In this document: positions 43,167 to 56,218 of the stretch, in pieces
How the letters are laid out: each line of letters opens with the position of its first letter
Numbering within the stretch: the stretch's first letter is position 1
Assembly: GCF_013426975.1 (NCBI RefSeq)
Contig: NZ_JACCPY010000018.1
Location: 1 to 64,000 of the forward strand
Direction of reading: 5' to 3'
Origin: Sphaerotilus sulfidivorans
GTDB lineage: Bacteria > Pseudomonadota > Gammaproteobacteria > Burkholderiales > Burkholderiaceae_C
Length of the DNA: 64,000 bases
Program-made: the position numbers and the translations under genes
Notes under the pieces: generated by a model
Database searches by the model: none
What the model was told of the DNA's origin: nothing
What the model saw: the letters and a program-made list of their open reading frames with translations, nothing else

Positions 43167-44369
43167 ATGTCCTCGCCCACCGCCCCGTCCGATCCGACCC
43201 CACTGCCCTTCCTGCCCTTCGCGCTGCCCGAGATCGGCGAGGACGAGATCGCCGAGGTGGTCGACACGCTGCGCCACGGCTGGGTGACCACCGGCCCGAA
43301 GGCGCGCCGCTTCGAGCAGGACTTCGCCGCCTTCCTGGGCGGTGACGCCCCGGTGCCGGGCCTGGAGGCGATCGCGGTCAACTCGGCCACCGCCGGGCTG
43401 CACCTGGCGCTCGAGGCTGTCGGCGTCGGCCCCGGCGACGAGGTCATCACCACCACGCACACCTTCACCGCCAGCGCGGAGGTGGCGCGCTATCTGGGCG
43501 CCGACGTGCGCCTGGTCGACATCGACCCGGCCACGCTGTGCATCGACCCGGCCGCCATCGAAGCCGCCATCACCCCGCGCACCCGGGCGATCGTGCCGGT
43601 GCACTTCGCCGGCCGCGCCGCCGAGATGGGCGAGATCCTGGCGATCGCGCGCCGCCACGGCCTGAAGGTGGTCGAGGACGCCGCGCACGCGCTGCCCACC
43701 ACGCACGCCGGCCAGATGATCGGCACGCTGGCCAGCGATGTCACCGTCTTCAGCTTCTACGCCAACAAGACCATCACCACCGGCGAGGGCGGCATGGCGG
43801 TCACGCGCGATGCGCAGCTTGCCGCGCGCATGAAGGTGATGCGTCTGCACGGCATCAACCGCGACGCCTTCGACCGCTTCACCGCCAAGGTGCCGAGCTG
43901 GTACTACGAGATCGTCGCGCCCGGCTTCAAGTACAACCTGACCGACATCGCCGCGGCGCTGGGCATCCATCAGCTCAGGCGGGCACGCGAGTTCCGCGAC
44001 GCACGCGCCCGCATCGCCGCGCACTACGACGCGCTGCTGGCCGACCTGCCGCTCGTCCTGCCGCCGCAGCCCGCTGGCGGCGACCTGCATTCCTGGCACA
44101 TCTACGTGCTGCGCCTGCGCGAGGACGCGCCGGTCGGGCGCGACGCGGTGATCGAGGCGCTGTTCGCCGCCGGCATCGGCAGCAGCGTGCACTACATCCC
44201 GCTGCACCAGCAGCCCTACTGGCGCGAGCGCTACGACCTGCGCGCCGAGGACTTCCCGCACAGCCAGAAGGCCTACCTGGCCACCTTCAGCCTGCCGCTG
44301 TATTCGCGCATGACGCTGGCCGACGCCGAGCGGGTCGCCGCGGTGCTGCGCGGCGTGCTGGCGCGCTGA
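43167..44369 (+). CDS. DegT/DnrJ/EryC1 aminotransferase for a UDP-4-keto sugar (PglE/WecE-like)
   Basis: This is a 400-residue PLP enzyme. Motifs are [48 protein letters not shown] with the cofactor aspartate, and [16 protein letters not shown] with the PLP lysine. Then comes [17 protein letters not shown]. It probably aminates the 4-keto sugar made by the dehydratase two genes downstream, giving a 4-amino-6-deoxy sugar. The product (bacillosamine-type, 4-amino-fucose-type or other) cannot be told. It starts 77 bases from the YkgJ gene, on the opposite strand, and heads a three-gene operon. Confidence 0.88.
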   Translation: MSSPTAPSDPTPLPFLPFALPEIGEDEIAEVVDTLRHGWVTTGPKARRFEQDFAAFLGGDAPVPGLEAIAVNSATAGLHLALEAVGVGPGDEVITTTHTFTASAEVARYLGADVRLVDIDPATLCIDPAAIEAAITPRTRAIVPVHFAGRAAEMGEILAIARRHGLKVVEDAAHALPTTHAGQMIGTLASDVTVFSFYANKTITTGEGGMAVTRDAQLAARMKVMRLHGINRDAFDRFTAKVPSWYYEIVAPGFKYNLTDIAAALGIHQLRRAREFRDARARIAAHYDALLADLPLVLPPQPAGGDLHSWHIYVLRLREDAPVGRDAVIEALFAAGIGSSVHYIPLHQQPYWRERYDLRAEDFPHSQKAYLATFSLPLYSRMTLADAERVAAVLRGVLAR

Positions 44370-44392
44370 GCGCCGGGCGGTCTGCGCACGAC

Positions 44393-44989
44393 ATGGCCAA
44401 GCGCCTGCTCGACCTGCTGCTGGCCGGCTGCGGCCTGATCGTGCTCTCGCCGGTGCTGCTGGCGATCGCGCTGGCGATCCGGCTGGACTCGCCCGGGCCG
44501 GTCTTCTTCCGCCAGGTGCGGGTCGGCCGCCACGGGCGCGAGTTCCGCATCCACAAGTTCCGCACGATGACGCACGCGCCGCAGGACCGCGGCCCGCAGC
44601 TCACCGTGGGCCAGGATGCGCGCATCACCCGCGTCGGCGCGCTGCTGCGCCGCACCAAGCTCGACGAGCTGGCGCAGCTGATCGATGTGCTCGAGGGCAC
44701 GATGAGCCTGGTCGGCCCGCGGCCCGAGGTGCCGCGCTATGTGGCGCTCTATCCGGCCGGGCTGCGCGAGAAGGTGCTGTCGGTGCGCCCCGGCATCACC
44801 GACTTCGCCTCGATCGAGTACCGCGACGAGAGCACGCTGCTGGCACGCAGCACCGACCCGGAGCGCACCTACCGCGAGGTGGTCCTGCCGGCCAAGCTGG
44901 CATTGCAGGCACGCTACGTCGACGAGGCGGGCGTGCTGACCGACCTGAGGCTGATCCTGCGCACGCTGCGCGCGATCCTCGAACGATGA
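44393..44989 (+). CDS. Initiating phosphoglycosyl transferase (PglC/WcaJ C-terminal type)
   Basis: This is a 198-residue monotopic enzyme. One hydrophobic re-entrant segment (LLDLLLAGCGLIVLSPVLLAIALAIRLDSPGPVFFRQVRVG, residues 5-44) is followed by FRIHKFRTMTH, the KFRTM motif. The catalytic DE pair is in RTKLDELAQLIDVLEG, and MSLVGPRPEVP is the family hallmark. It moves a phospho-sugar from UDP-sugar to undecaprenyl phosphate, starting glycan assembly. It starts 23 bases after the aminotransferase and overlaps the next gene by ATGA. Confidence 0.94.
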   Translation: MAKRLLDLLLAGCGLIVLSPVLLAIALAIRLDSPGPVFFRQVRVGRHGREFRIHKFRTMTHAPQDRGPQLTVGQDARITRVGALLRRTKLDELAQLIDVLEGTMSLVGPRPEVPRYVALYPAGLREKVLSVRPGITDFASIEYRDESTLLARSTDPERTYREVVLPAKLALQARYVDEAGVLTDLRLILRTLRAILER

Positions 44990-46878
44990 GCTGGCACACC
45001 CTCGACACCCTGCTGACCCGCATCCGGCCGCACCGCGAGCCGCTGGCCCTGGCCATCGACGCCGCGGTCATCGCCGCATGCTGGAACATCACCTACCTGT
45101 TCCGCCTCGGCTTCGAGCGCGGGTGGAGCGCGCGGCCCTCCTACGACGGCTGGGTGCTGGCCGGGCTGCTGACGCTGTACGTGGCGGTGTTCGCGGCGCT
45201 GAAGGTGCCCAAGGGCATGTGGCGCTTCTCCGGCTTCGGCGAGGTGCAGCGGCTGACCTTCGCCTGCGCGATCGCCGGGCTGCTCGGCGCGGTGGGCGTG
45301 CTGATGGCGCAGCTGGTGCAGGTGCCGCGCGCGGTGCTGGCGCTGCATCCGGTCGTCAGCCTGATGGGGCTGGCGATGGTGCGCATCGGCTACCGCATGC
45401 TCTACGAGCACATGCGCGGGCGCCTGTCCGGCTCGATGCACGAGACGCGCCGCGCCCTCGTGCTGGGCGCCGGCGACGCCGCCAAGCTGCTGATCGCCGG
45501 CATCCAGCACCACGGCTGGGTGGTGGTCGGCCTGCTCGACGACAACCCGCGCAAGCTGGGCGCACGCATCGGCGGCGTGCCGGTGCTGGGCGAGCTGGCG
45601 AGCGCGCCGCGCTGGGCCGAGGTGCACGGCATCACCCACCTGATCGTGGCGATGCCTTCGGCCTCGGCGGCGCAGCGCCGCCGCGCGCTCGATCTGGCCG
45701 CCGCGACCGGCCTGCCGGTGGTGACGGTGCCCACCGCCGCCGAGCTGCGCGAGGGCCAGGCCGTGGCGCAGGTGCGCGACATCGAGCCCGACGACCTGCT
45801 CGGCCGCGCGCCGGTGCAGCTCGACGAGGGCGGCATCAGCGAATGCCTGTCGGGCAAGGTGGTGCTGATCACCGGCGCGGGCGGCTCGATCGGCTCGGAG
45901 CTGTGCCGGCAGGTGGCGCGCTACGGGCCGCTCAAGCTGGTGCTCTACGAGCTGAGCGAGTTCGCGCTCTACCGCATCGAGCAGGAGCTGGGCGAGCACT
46001 TCCCGCACATCCCGCTGGTGCGGCTGGTCGGCGACGTGCGCGACCCCGAGCACCTGGGCGCCACCTTCGCGCGCCTGCGCCCGCAGGTGGTCTTCCACGC
46101 CGCGGCCTACAAGCACGTGCCGCTGATGGAGGAGGACAACGCCTTCTCCGCGCTGCGCAACAACACGCTGGGCACCTGGCGCGCGGCCAGCGCGGCGGCG
46201 GCCGCCGGCGTCGAGCGCTTCGTGCTGATCTCGACCGACAAGGCGGTCAACCCGACCAACGTGATGGGCGCGACCAAGCGCGCCGCCGAGATGGTGATCT
46301 CGCGGCTGGCCGCGCAGATGGCCGCCGGCGGCGGGCGCACGCGCTTCATGGCGGTGCGCTTCGGCAACGTGCTGGGCTCGTCGGGCAGCGTGATCCCGAA
46401 GTTCAAGGAGCAGATCGCCCGCGGCGGCCCGGTCACGGTGACGCACCCGGACATCACCCGCTTCTTCATGACGATTCCCGAGGCGGCGCGGCTGGTGGTG
46501 CAGGCCGGCGCCATCGGCGAGGGCGGCCAGGTCTTCGTGCTCGACATGGGCGAGCCGGTGAAGATCGTCGATCTGGCGCGCGACCTGATCCGCCTGAGCG
46601 GTCACACGCTGGCCGAGATCCCGATCGCCTTCAGCGGCCTGCGCCCGGGCGAGAAGCTGTTCGAGGAGCTGCTGGCCGACGCCGACGCGACGCTGCCCAC
46701 CCGCTTCGATCGGCTGCGCATCGCGCGGCTGGATGCCTCGGCCACCTCGCTCGACGAGGTGCAGACCCTGCTCGACTGGGCGGCCGCCCGCTCGAGCGCG
46801 CCCGACGACGAGGTGCGCGAGCGCCTGGCACGGCTGGTGCCCGAGTACCGCCCGGCGCGGATCAGGTCGGCAGACTGA
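44986..46878 (+). CDS. WbpM/PglF-like UDP-GlcNAc 4,6-dehydratase
   Basis: This is a 630-residue protein with an N-terminal membrane region (four segments, residues about 15-130) and a CoA-binding-like domain with LVLGAGDAAKLLIAGI near 158. The catalytic short-chain dehydrogenase domain starts LSGKVVLITGAGGSIGSELCRQVARYGP near 288, has AAYKHVPLMEEDN and ISTDKAVNPTNVMGATKRAAE, and ends with GLRPGEKLFEELL. It makes the UDP-4-keto-6-deoxy sugar used by the aminotransferase two genes upstream. Its last 17 bases overlap the end of the GGDEF-EAL gene on the other strand. Confidence 0.95.
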   Translation: MSWHTLDTLLTRIRPHREPLALAIDAAVIAACWNITYLFRLGFERGWSARPSYDGWVLAGLLTLYVAVFAALKVPKGMWRFSGFGEVQRLTFACAIAGLLGAVGVLMAQLVQVPRAVLALHPVVSLMGLAMVRIGYRMLYEHMRGRLSGSMHETRRALVLGAGDAAKLLIAGIQHHGWVVVGLLDDNPRKLGARIGGVPVLGELASAPRWAEVHGITHLIVAMPSASAAQRRRALDLAAATGLPVVTVPTAAELREGQAVAQVRDIEPDDLLGRAPVQLDEGGISECLSGKVVLITGAGGSIGSELCRQVARYGPLKLVLYELSEFALYRIEQELGEHFPHIPLVRLVGDVRDPEHLGATFARLRPQVVFHAAAYKHVPLMEEDNAFSALRNNTLGTWRAASAAAAAGVERFVLISTDKAVNPTNVMGATKRAAEMVISRLAAQMAAGGGRTRFMAVRFGNVLGSSGSVIPKFKEQIARGGPVTVTHPDITRFFMTIPEAARLVVQAGAIGEGGQVFVLDMGEPVKIVDLARDLIRLSGHTLAEIPIAFSGLRPGEKLFEELLADADATLPTRFDRLRIARLDASATSLDEVQTLLDWAAARSSAPDDEVRERLARLVPEYRPARIRSAD

Positions 46879-49300
46879 GCGGCGCGGCGCTCGAACTCAG
46901 GCGCATGCGCTCGCGCAGCAGGCCGGACTCGAGCGGCCGGCCCAGCAGATAGCCCTGCAGTCGCTCGCAGCCGCACAGCCGCAGCGCCTCGCGCTGCGCG
47001 GGCGTTTCCACGCCTTCGGCCAGCGTGGCCATGCCGGTGGCCTGACCGAGCTGCACGATCAGCCGCACGATCGCCTCGGCCTGCTGCGCCCGGGGTCCGG
47101 CCTCGCCCAGCGCCGCCACGAAGCTGCGATCGATCTTGAGCAGATCGACCGGCAGCTCGGCCAGCTGCGCCAGCGAGGAATAGCCCGTGCCGAAGTCGTC
47201 GAGCGCGATCGACACGCCCAGCAGACGCAGCGCGTGCAGCTGCTCGCGTGCGCGGCGGGCATCCTGCATCAGCACCGTCTCGGTCACCTCGAGCTCGAGG
47301 CGCTCGGCGGGCAGGCCGGCGCCGGCCAGCGCCGAACGCACGCTGTCGATCAGCCCATCGCCGCGCAGCTGCAGCGCCGAGAGGTTGACCGCCAGCCGCA
47401 GCGGCTCGGGCCAGCCGGCGGCCTCCTGGCAGGCCCGGTGCAGCACCCATTCGCCCAGCGGGACGATCAGGCCATGCTCCTCGGCCAGCGGCACGAACTC
47501 GGCCGGCGAGATCCAGCCCCGTACCGGATGGCGCCAGCGCAGCAGGGCCTCGGCCCCGCTGAGCCGGCCGTCGGCCAGATCGAACTGCGGCTGGTAATGC
47601 AGCATCAGCCGGCCGGCCTCGGCCTGCTCGCCGGTGGGTGCATGCAGCAGCAGGCCCAGATCGCGGACCAGGCCGCGGCGGCGCATCAGCTCGGCCCGCA
47701 TCGGCGCGTCGAAGGTGCGCGCGACATCGCGACCGGCCGCCTTGGCGGCATACAGCGCCAGATCGGCATCCTGGAACAGGCGATCGGCATCGGGATGAAG
47801 CACATCCCAGGAGGCCACGCCCAGACTGGCACGCACATCGACGGCGGCCTGCTCGTCCTGCCAGACCGGGCGCAGCGCCTGCAGCAGGGCCTGCGCCATC
47901 GCCTCGCGCTCGGCCACCGGGTGGGGGCGGTCGATCAGCAAGGCGAACTCGTCGCCGCCCAGCCGGGCCAGCACATGCGCGGCCGGATCGCCGAAGCACG
48001 CCACGCAGGCTGACAGTCGGCCCGCGACCTCGCGCAGCAGGCGATCGCCGACCGCATGGCCCAGGGTGTCGTTGACCTCCTTGAAGTTGTCGAGATCGAG
48101 CAGGCAGAGCGTCAGCATCGGCGATGGCGGCAGTGCTGACGCCTCGGCCGGACGGCCGGCCACCGCCACATGGCAGCGCGCCACCGCCTCGGCGCAGCGG
48201 CGCTGCATCACATGGCGATTGGCCAGGCCGGTCAGCACATCGGTGTGGGCCAGACGCTGCAGCTCGCGCGACTGCTCGCGCAGCAGCGTGACATCGCGCA
48301 CCACGCCGCGCCAGCTGACGATGCGCGCCTCGGCATCGAGCAGCGGCACGCCGCTGACCGTCCAGTGCTGCCAGGCGGTCTGCAGCAGCTGGCGCGAGGG
48401 CAGACGCAGCGCCAGCGCCCGGAAGGGTTCGGGCTCCGACAGATGCCGGGCCAGCTGATCGCTGCCCTCGGCATCGCGCAGCAGCTCGATCAGGACACGG
48501 CCGATCAGCAGATGGGCATCGCTCACGCCCAGCGCCTGCGCCATGCGCGAGGAGATGCGTCTCAGCCGGCCGCGGGCATCGGTCTCCCAGAGCCAGTCAT
48601 CGGCGTGATGCTCGAAGTCGCGCAGCAGCAGGTCGAGCGCATGGCGCTCGCGCCGGGCGGTGGCCTCGGCCTGCAGCCGGTGGCGCACGCTGCGCCCGAT
48701 CGCGTTCAGCGACACCATCACCAGCACAGCCATCAGCAGCGTCAGCGGCACCGAGACATCGCGCACCAGGCCGTCGATCTGCAATACGCCCAACAGCACG
48801 CCGGCCGAGGTCACCAGCGTCCAGCCCATGCCGCCCCAGCGCAGCGGCGCCCCGGCCATCGCGCCGATCGGGATCGCGGCGCAGGCGATCATGCCCAGCA
48901 GATAGCGCCGCTCCGCATCGACCTGCGGATAGATGAAGACCGAGATGCCGGCAAACATCAGCCCGGTCAGCATGCTGTGGCCGATCAGGCGCCAGCGCAC
49001 CGCCGGCTGCGCCAGCCGAGCCAGCGGCCAGCCCAGGCTGCGCAGCACATCGAGCAGCTGCAGCAGCCCGGCCGCCGCCAGGCCGACCGGCCACAGCAGC
49101 ATCCAGCGCTGCGCCCCGCTCATCACCGGATGCACCAGCCACAGCACCAGCAGCCCGATGCCGATCGAGCTGCCGGCCGCCATCACCGCCATGCGCAGCA
49201 CCGCCTGCATCAGCCGCCCCTGCTCGAGCCCCAGCCCGTCGGCGTCAGCCCAGCCGGACCGGTCGCCGATCAGCGTGGAGCGGGATTCGGCAGCAGGCAT
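46862..49300 (-). CDS. Membrane GGDEF-EAL protein (cyclic-di-GMP turnover) A
   Basis: This is an 812-residue protein. An N-terminal membrane region (six segments, residues about 30-210) is followed by a PAS-like domain (about 225-345), GGDEF domain with RLGGDEFALLI, and a C-terminal EAL domain with SGAEALLRWRHP, NLSALQL, ELEVTETVLM and DDFGTGYSSL. Both active-site motifs look intact, so the protein could make or break cyclic-di-GMP. It resembles the next gene in order of domains and phrases, suggesting a local duplication. It is the last gene in a minus-strand pair. Confidence 0.93.
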   Translation of the reverse strand: MPAAESRSTLIGDRSGWADADGLGLEQGRLMQAVLRMAVMAAGSSIGIGLLVLWLVHPVMSGAQRWMLLWPVGLAAAGLLQLLDVLRSLGWPLARLAQPAVRWRLIGHSMLTGLMFAGISVFIYPQVDAERRYLLGMIACAAIPIGAMAGAPLRWGGMGWTLVTSAGVLLGVLQIDGLVRDVSVPLTLLMAVLVMVSLNAIGRSVRHRLQAEATARRERHALDLLLRDFEHHADDWLWETDARGRLRRISSRMAQALGVSDAHLLIGRVLIELLRDAEGSDQLARHLSEPEPFRALALRLPSRQLLQTAWQHWTVSGVPLLDAEARIVSWRGVVRDVTLLREQSRELQRLAHTDVLTGLANRHVMQRRCAEAVARCHVAVAGRPAEASALPPSPMLTLCLLDLDNFKEVNDTLGHAVGDRLLREVAGRLSACVACFGDPAAHVLARLGGDEFALLIDRPHPVAEREAMAQALLQALRPVWQDEQAAVDVRASLGVASWDVLHPDADRLFQDADLALYAAKAAGRDVARTFDAPMRAELMRRRGLVRDLGLLLHAPTGEQAEAGRLMLHYQPQFDLADGRLSGAEALLRWRHPVRGWISPAEFVPLAEEHGLIVPLGEWVLHRACQEAAGWPEPLRLAVNLSALQLRGDGLIDSVRSALAGAGLPAERLELEVTETVLMQDARRAREQLHALRLLGVSIALDDFGTGYSSLAQLAELPVDLLKIDRSFVAALGEAGPRAQQAEAIVRLIVQLGQATGMATLAEGVETPAQREALRLCGCERLQGYLLGRPLESGLLRERMRLSSSAAPLSLPT

Positions 49301-49378
49301 GGAGCAGGTGAGCAGCGAATGAAAAATGACAAATGACAGGAGACAAAACAGGAACGGAGCCGGGCAAGGCGGCGCGGA

Positions 49379-51898
49379 TTATCGCGATTCCGGCACGGAA
49401 ACGACCGAGGACCACTCCCCGGTCGGTCGCGTCGCGGCCACACGGCGTGTGGCTTCCTTCACATCCAGTGCCGCAGCGAACAGATAGCCCTGCACCTGGT
49501 CGCAGCCATGACGGCGCAGCACCTCCAGCTGTGCCGGGGTCTCGACGCCCTCGGCCAGCGTCTTCATGCCCAGCGCCTGGCCGAGCTGCACGATGGTGCG
49601 CAGGATCTGGTCGGCCTGCGGCCCGCCCCCGTCCAGCGCGACGACAAAGCTGCGGTCGATCTTCAGCGTCGTGATCGGATAGGTGCGCAGCGACGACAGC
49701 GAGGAATGCCCGGTGCCGAAGTCGTCCAGCCCGAGCCGGATGCCCAGCGTGCGCAGCGCCTGCATCCGGGTGCGCGCGCTGGCCGGATCGGCCAGCACCG
49801 CGGTCTCGGTGATCTCCAGCTCCAGGCGCCGCGGCGCCAGCCCGGTCTCGGCCAGCACCTCGGAAACGGTGCGCACCAGATGACGTCCGGCGAACTGCAC
49901 GCCCGACACATTCACCGCGATCTTGGTGTCGCCGCCCCAGCGGGCCGCGTCATGGCAGGCCTGGCGCAGCACCCACTCGCCCAGCGCGACCACCAGCCCG
50001 GTCTCCTCGGCCACCGGCACGAAATCCGCCGGCGAGATCCAGCCGCGCTGCGGATGGCGCCAGCGCAGCAGCGCCTCGAAGCCGGTCAGCCGGCCGTCGG
50101 CGACATCATGCTGAGGCTGGTAATGCACGCTCAGCCAGCCGCAGGACGGCTCGGGCTGGCGCTCGCCGCCGCGTGCGAGCCGGCGCCGCGCCGCCTCCAG
50201 GGCCTGACCCAGCTCCTGGATGACCAGATGCCGGCCGGCCATGCGCTCGCCCATCGCCGCATCGAAGAGCCGCACCATGTCGCGCCCGGCCGCCTTGGCC
50301 TCGTACAGCGCGATGTCGGCCTGCTGCAGCAGCCGTGCCGCGCGGGTGCCCGGCCCGTCCCAGGCCGCGGCGCCCAGGCTGGCGCGGATCTCCACCCACA
50401 GCGTCTCGTGCTGCCAGGGCTCGCGCAGCGCCGCCAGCAGCGCCAGCGCCAGATCCTCGCGCTCGACCGTCAGCATCGGCCGCTCGACCAGCAGCGCGAA
50501 CTCGTCGCCGCCCAGCCGGGCCAGCACTCCCTCGGGCCCCAGCACATCCAGACCGCGCTCCTCGAGCACCGCACGCAGCCGCCGCGCCACCTCCTGCAGC
50601 AGCAGATCGCCCACCAGATGGCCGAAGTGATCGTTGACCGTCTTGAAGTTGTCCAGATCCAGCAGCAGCAGCGACAGCGGGCTGTCATCGTCCGCACCGG
50701 GCACCGGCGGCGCCCGGCGGGCCAGCGCCTGCACCGCGGCCTCGGCGCGCTGCTGCAGCACATGGCGGTTGGCCAGACCGGTCAGGGTGTCGGTGCGCGC
50801 CAGCCGCTCGAGCTCGCCGGACTGCTGGCGCAGCAGCGTCACATCGCGCACGATGCCGCGCCAGCCGGTCTGCAGCCCGAGCGCGTCGAGCACCGGCACG
50901 CCGCTGATCGACCACCAGCTCGGCGGGCGGCCGGGCCGGCTCACCGCCACCTCGATGCCGCGAAAGGGCTGGCCCGACTGCAGCGCCGCCATCAGCGCCA
51001 TCAGCTCGGCCGGCATGCGGGCATCGATGCGGCCGCGAAAGCCCTGGCGCATCGCCAGCGAGGCGCCGCCCTCGCCGCTGCGCAGCACCTGCACCAGATC
51101 CTGCCCGACCAGCACCTGCGGCGCCTTCAGGCCCAGCTCGGCGGCCATGCGTGGCGCCACCTGCCACAGCCGGCCGGCCCGGTCGCCGCTCCAGGTCCAG
51201 GCGTCGGACTGGGTCTCGAAGTCGCGCAGCAGCATCGAGATGGTGTGCTCGCCGCGGGCCGCCTCGCTCTGGGCCTGCAGCCGCGCCAGCAGCGTGCGCG
51301 ACACCCCGCGCACAGAGACGCTGACCAGCAGCCCGATCAGCACCAGCAGCGCGAAGGCCACCGAGAACACCGGCGTGCCCACCACCAGCAGCGCCAGCAG
51401 CGCGCCCACACCGAGCGTGCCGGCCCACAGCGCCGAGAGCACCGGCAGCGCCGCCAGCTCGATGGCGCCGGCGCACAGCGCCCCGCCCAGCATCACGCCG
51501 ACCAGGAACTGGCCCTCGCGGGCCATTTCGGGAAAGGCCTGCACCGCCAGCATCGCCAGCAGCAGACTGAACAGGCTCACCGGCCAGCCCAGGCGCAGCA
51601 GCGCCAGCGTCGAGCGCAGCGCCTCGTCGTCACGGCGATCGAGGCGGCGCATGTCCAGATGCCAGACCAGCGCCAGCAGCGTCTGCAGCGCCGCCCAGGG
51701 CAGGATCAGCGCCGGTCCGAGCGCCTCGGCGCACAGCCAGGCCGCCACCGCCGTCAGCAGCAGCAGCGAGGCCGTCATCCGGGGCACGATCTGCAGCACC
51801 CCGCGCACCTGCTGCGCGCGCCAGGGCGCCTGCGGCAGTTCGTCAGGCCGGGAGCGGCTCATTTTCGGTTCGACAGCTTCGACAGGTTCGACATTCAT
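49379..51898 (-). CDS. Membrane GGDEF-EAL protein (cyclic-di-GMP turnover) B
   Basis: This is an 839-residue protein starting at the ATG at 51898. Membrane segments at residues about 45-210, PAS-like domain, GGDEF domain with RLGGDEFALLVE, and EAL domain with GFEALLRWRHP, INVSGVQFAG-like strand, ELEITETAVL and DDFGTGHSSL. Paired motifs in the same order as in the neighbour (WISPA(E/D)FVP, GEWVL, RDVTLLR) show they are paralogs. The in-frame stretch to 52180 is GC-rich but overlaps the divergent GGDEF gene and lacks domain sequence, so the shorter start is preferred. Confidence 0.9.
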   Translation of the reverse strand: MNVEPVEAVEPKMSRSRPDELPQAPWRAQQVRGVLQIVPRMTASLLLLTAVAAWLCAEALGPALILPWAALQTLLALVWHLDMRRLDRRDDEALRSTLALLRLGWPVSLFSLLLAMLAVQAFPEMAREGQFLVGVMLGGALCAGAIELAALPVLSALWAGTLGVGALLALLVVGTPVFSVAFALLVLIGLLVSVSVRGVSRTLLARLQAQSEAARGEHTISMLLRDFETQSDAWTWSGDRAGRLWQVAPRMAAELGLKAPQVLVGQDLVQVLRSGEGGASLAMRQGFRGRIDARMPAELMALMAALQSGQPFRGIEVAVSRPGRPPSWWSISGVPVLDALGLQTGWRGIVRDVTLLRQQSGELERLARTDTLTGLANRHVLQQRAEAAVQALARRAPPVPGADDDSPLSLLLLDLDNFKTVNDHFGHLVGDLLLQEVARRLRAVLEERGLDVLGPEGVLARLGGDEFALLVERPMLTVEREDLALALLAALREPWQHETLWVEIRASLGAAAWDGPGTRAARLLQQADIALYEAKAAGRDMVRLFDAAMGERMAGRHLVIQELGQALEAARRRLARGGERQPEPSCGWLSVHYQPQHDVADGRLTGFEALLRWRHPQRGWISPADFVPVAEETGLVVALGEWVLRQACHDAARWGGDTKIAVNVSGVQFAGRHLVRTVSEVLAETGLAPRRLELEITETAVLADPASARTRMQALRTLGIRLGLDDFGTGHSSLSSLRTYPITTLKIDRSFVVALDGGGPQADQILRTIVQLGQALGMKTLAEGVETPAQLEVLRRHGCDQVQGYLFAAALDVKEATRRVAATRPTGEWSSVVSVPESR

Positions 51899-52128
51899 CG
51901 GACGAAAATTCTCGAGCTCCGCGCGCGAGCCACCCAGGTCGGAATGCTCGGGCAGCGTCACGCACCGATCCCGGCCCTCCAGACGCGGGGGCCACGGAAC
52001 CGGATCGATGATCGCCGGGAAAAGTAACGCTTTTCCGCCTCGGCCGCCCTGATTCCGGCTGAAATCGCCCGCACCGCACGCCGATGACCCCGGGACATCA
52101 CGTCCGGATGGCGAGAGGCGCCAAGACC

Positions 52129-53140
52129 ATGAAGAACACCGAGAACGTCGAGCGTGCGGCGGACATCGTCCGCGACGCACTGAACCTCATGCGCAAGCAC
52201 AGCGTGCCGATGCATCCGGTCAACTACGCGGTCTGGCATGCCTACGCCAGCGGCGAGAACCTCGATCTGCGCAACGCGATCGACCGCTACATGCTGCAGC
52301 ACCTGCATCTCGACGATGCGGTGACCGAGGCGCTCTACCGCCGGCATGTGATCGGCAGCAGCGCCGATCCGGCCCTGCTGCAGCGCATGAGCGAGCGCAT
52401 GAGCAGCGCGCTGGGCCAGGCGGCCGAATCCGCCGCCCGCGCCGGCGACCAGACCGCCGCCTACGGCAGCTCGCTGTCACGCTTCCAGGACGGTCTGGCC
52501 GGCCAGGCGCTGCCGGGCCTGGAAGAGATTCTCGCCACCACCCGCCAGATGCAGGCGGCCATCCAGGCCCTGCAGCGCCAGCTCGGCGACAGCCGCCAGG
52601 AGATCGGCCAGCTGCGCGACGAACTCGAGCGGGTGCGCCAGGAGAACCTGACCGACACGCTGACCGGCCTGCCCAACCGCCGCGCCTTCGAGCAGCGCCT
52701 GGCCGCCTGCATGACGCTGGCCGCCAGCGCCGGCATGAACAGCCACGCGCCCTGCCTGCTGATGCTCGACATCGACCACTTCAAGCGGGTCAACGACAGC
52801 TACGGCCACGGCACCGGCGACCAGGTGCTGTGCACGGTCGCCGCGGCGCTGCAGGCCGGCACGCCGGACAACGCGCTGGCCGCACGCATCGGCGGCGAGG
52901 AATTCGTGATGCTGCTGCCGGCCATGCAGCTGCAGAGCGCCCGGCTGGTGGCCGAGCAGCTGCGCCAGAAGGTCGCCACGCTGCGCACCCCGGCGCGCAG
53001 CAAGACCGGCGCCGAGCTGCAGGTGCAGGTCACCATCTCGATCGGACTGACCTCGCTGCAGCGCGGCGAGACCGGCCGCCAGTTCATCGAGCGCGCCGAC
53101 CAGGCGCTCTACCAGTCCAAGCACGGCGGCCGCGACCGCA

Positions 53141-53160
<20 letters not shown>
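52129..53160 (+). CDS. Diguanylate cyclase with N-terminal helical region
   Basis: This is a 343-residue protein. Residues 1-150 are helical ([37 protein letters not shown], then an [11 protein letters not shown] helix), and a coiled coil [26 protein letters not shown] leads into the GGDEF domain. The active site is [13 protein letters not shown], with the metal and substrate motif [14 protein letters not shown] and [21 protein letters not shown]. The N-terminal sensor type is not recognised. The ATG at 52129 follows GAGAGG; an earlier ATG at 52108 is possible. Its stop overlaps the uvrA end on the opposite strand by 20 bases. Confidence 0.9.
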
Positions 53161-56068
<2,908 letters not shown>

Positions 56069-56218
56069 GGGGCGACAGGCGGCGAGCGGCGGCAGGAAGG
56101 CAACCGGCCATCATAGCGACAGCCCTGCCCCTGCCGACCCTGGGGACGCTGACCGCAGGCCCGGGAACGCGAGATACTCCGAGCGGTACAACCTGACCCC
56201 GGAAAGAACACAGCCACC

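Noticed and set aside
56069-56218. LexA box in front of uvrA
   Set aside because: No CTG-N10-CAG or CTGT-N8-ACAG site is visible between uvrA and the divergent regulator gene.
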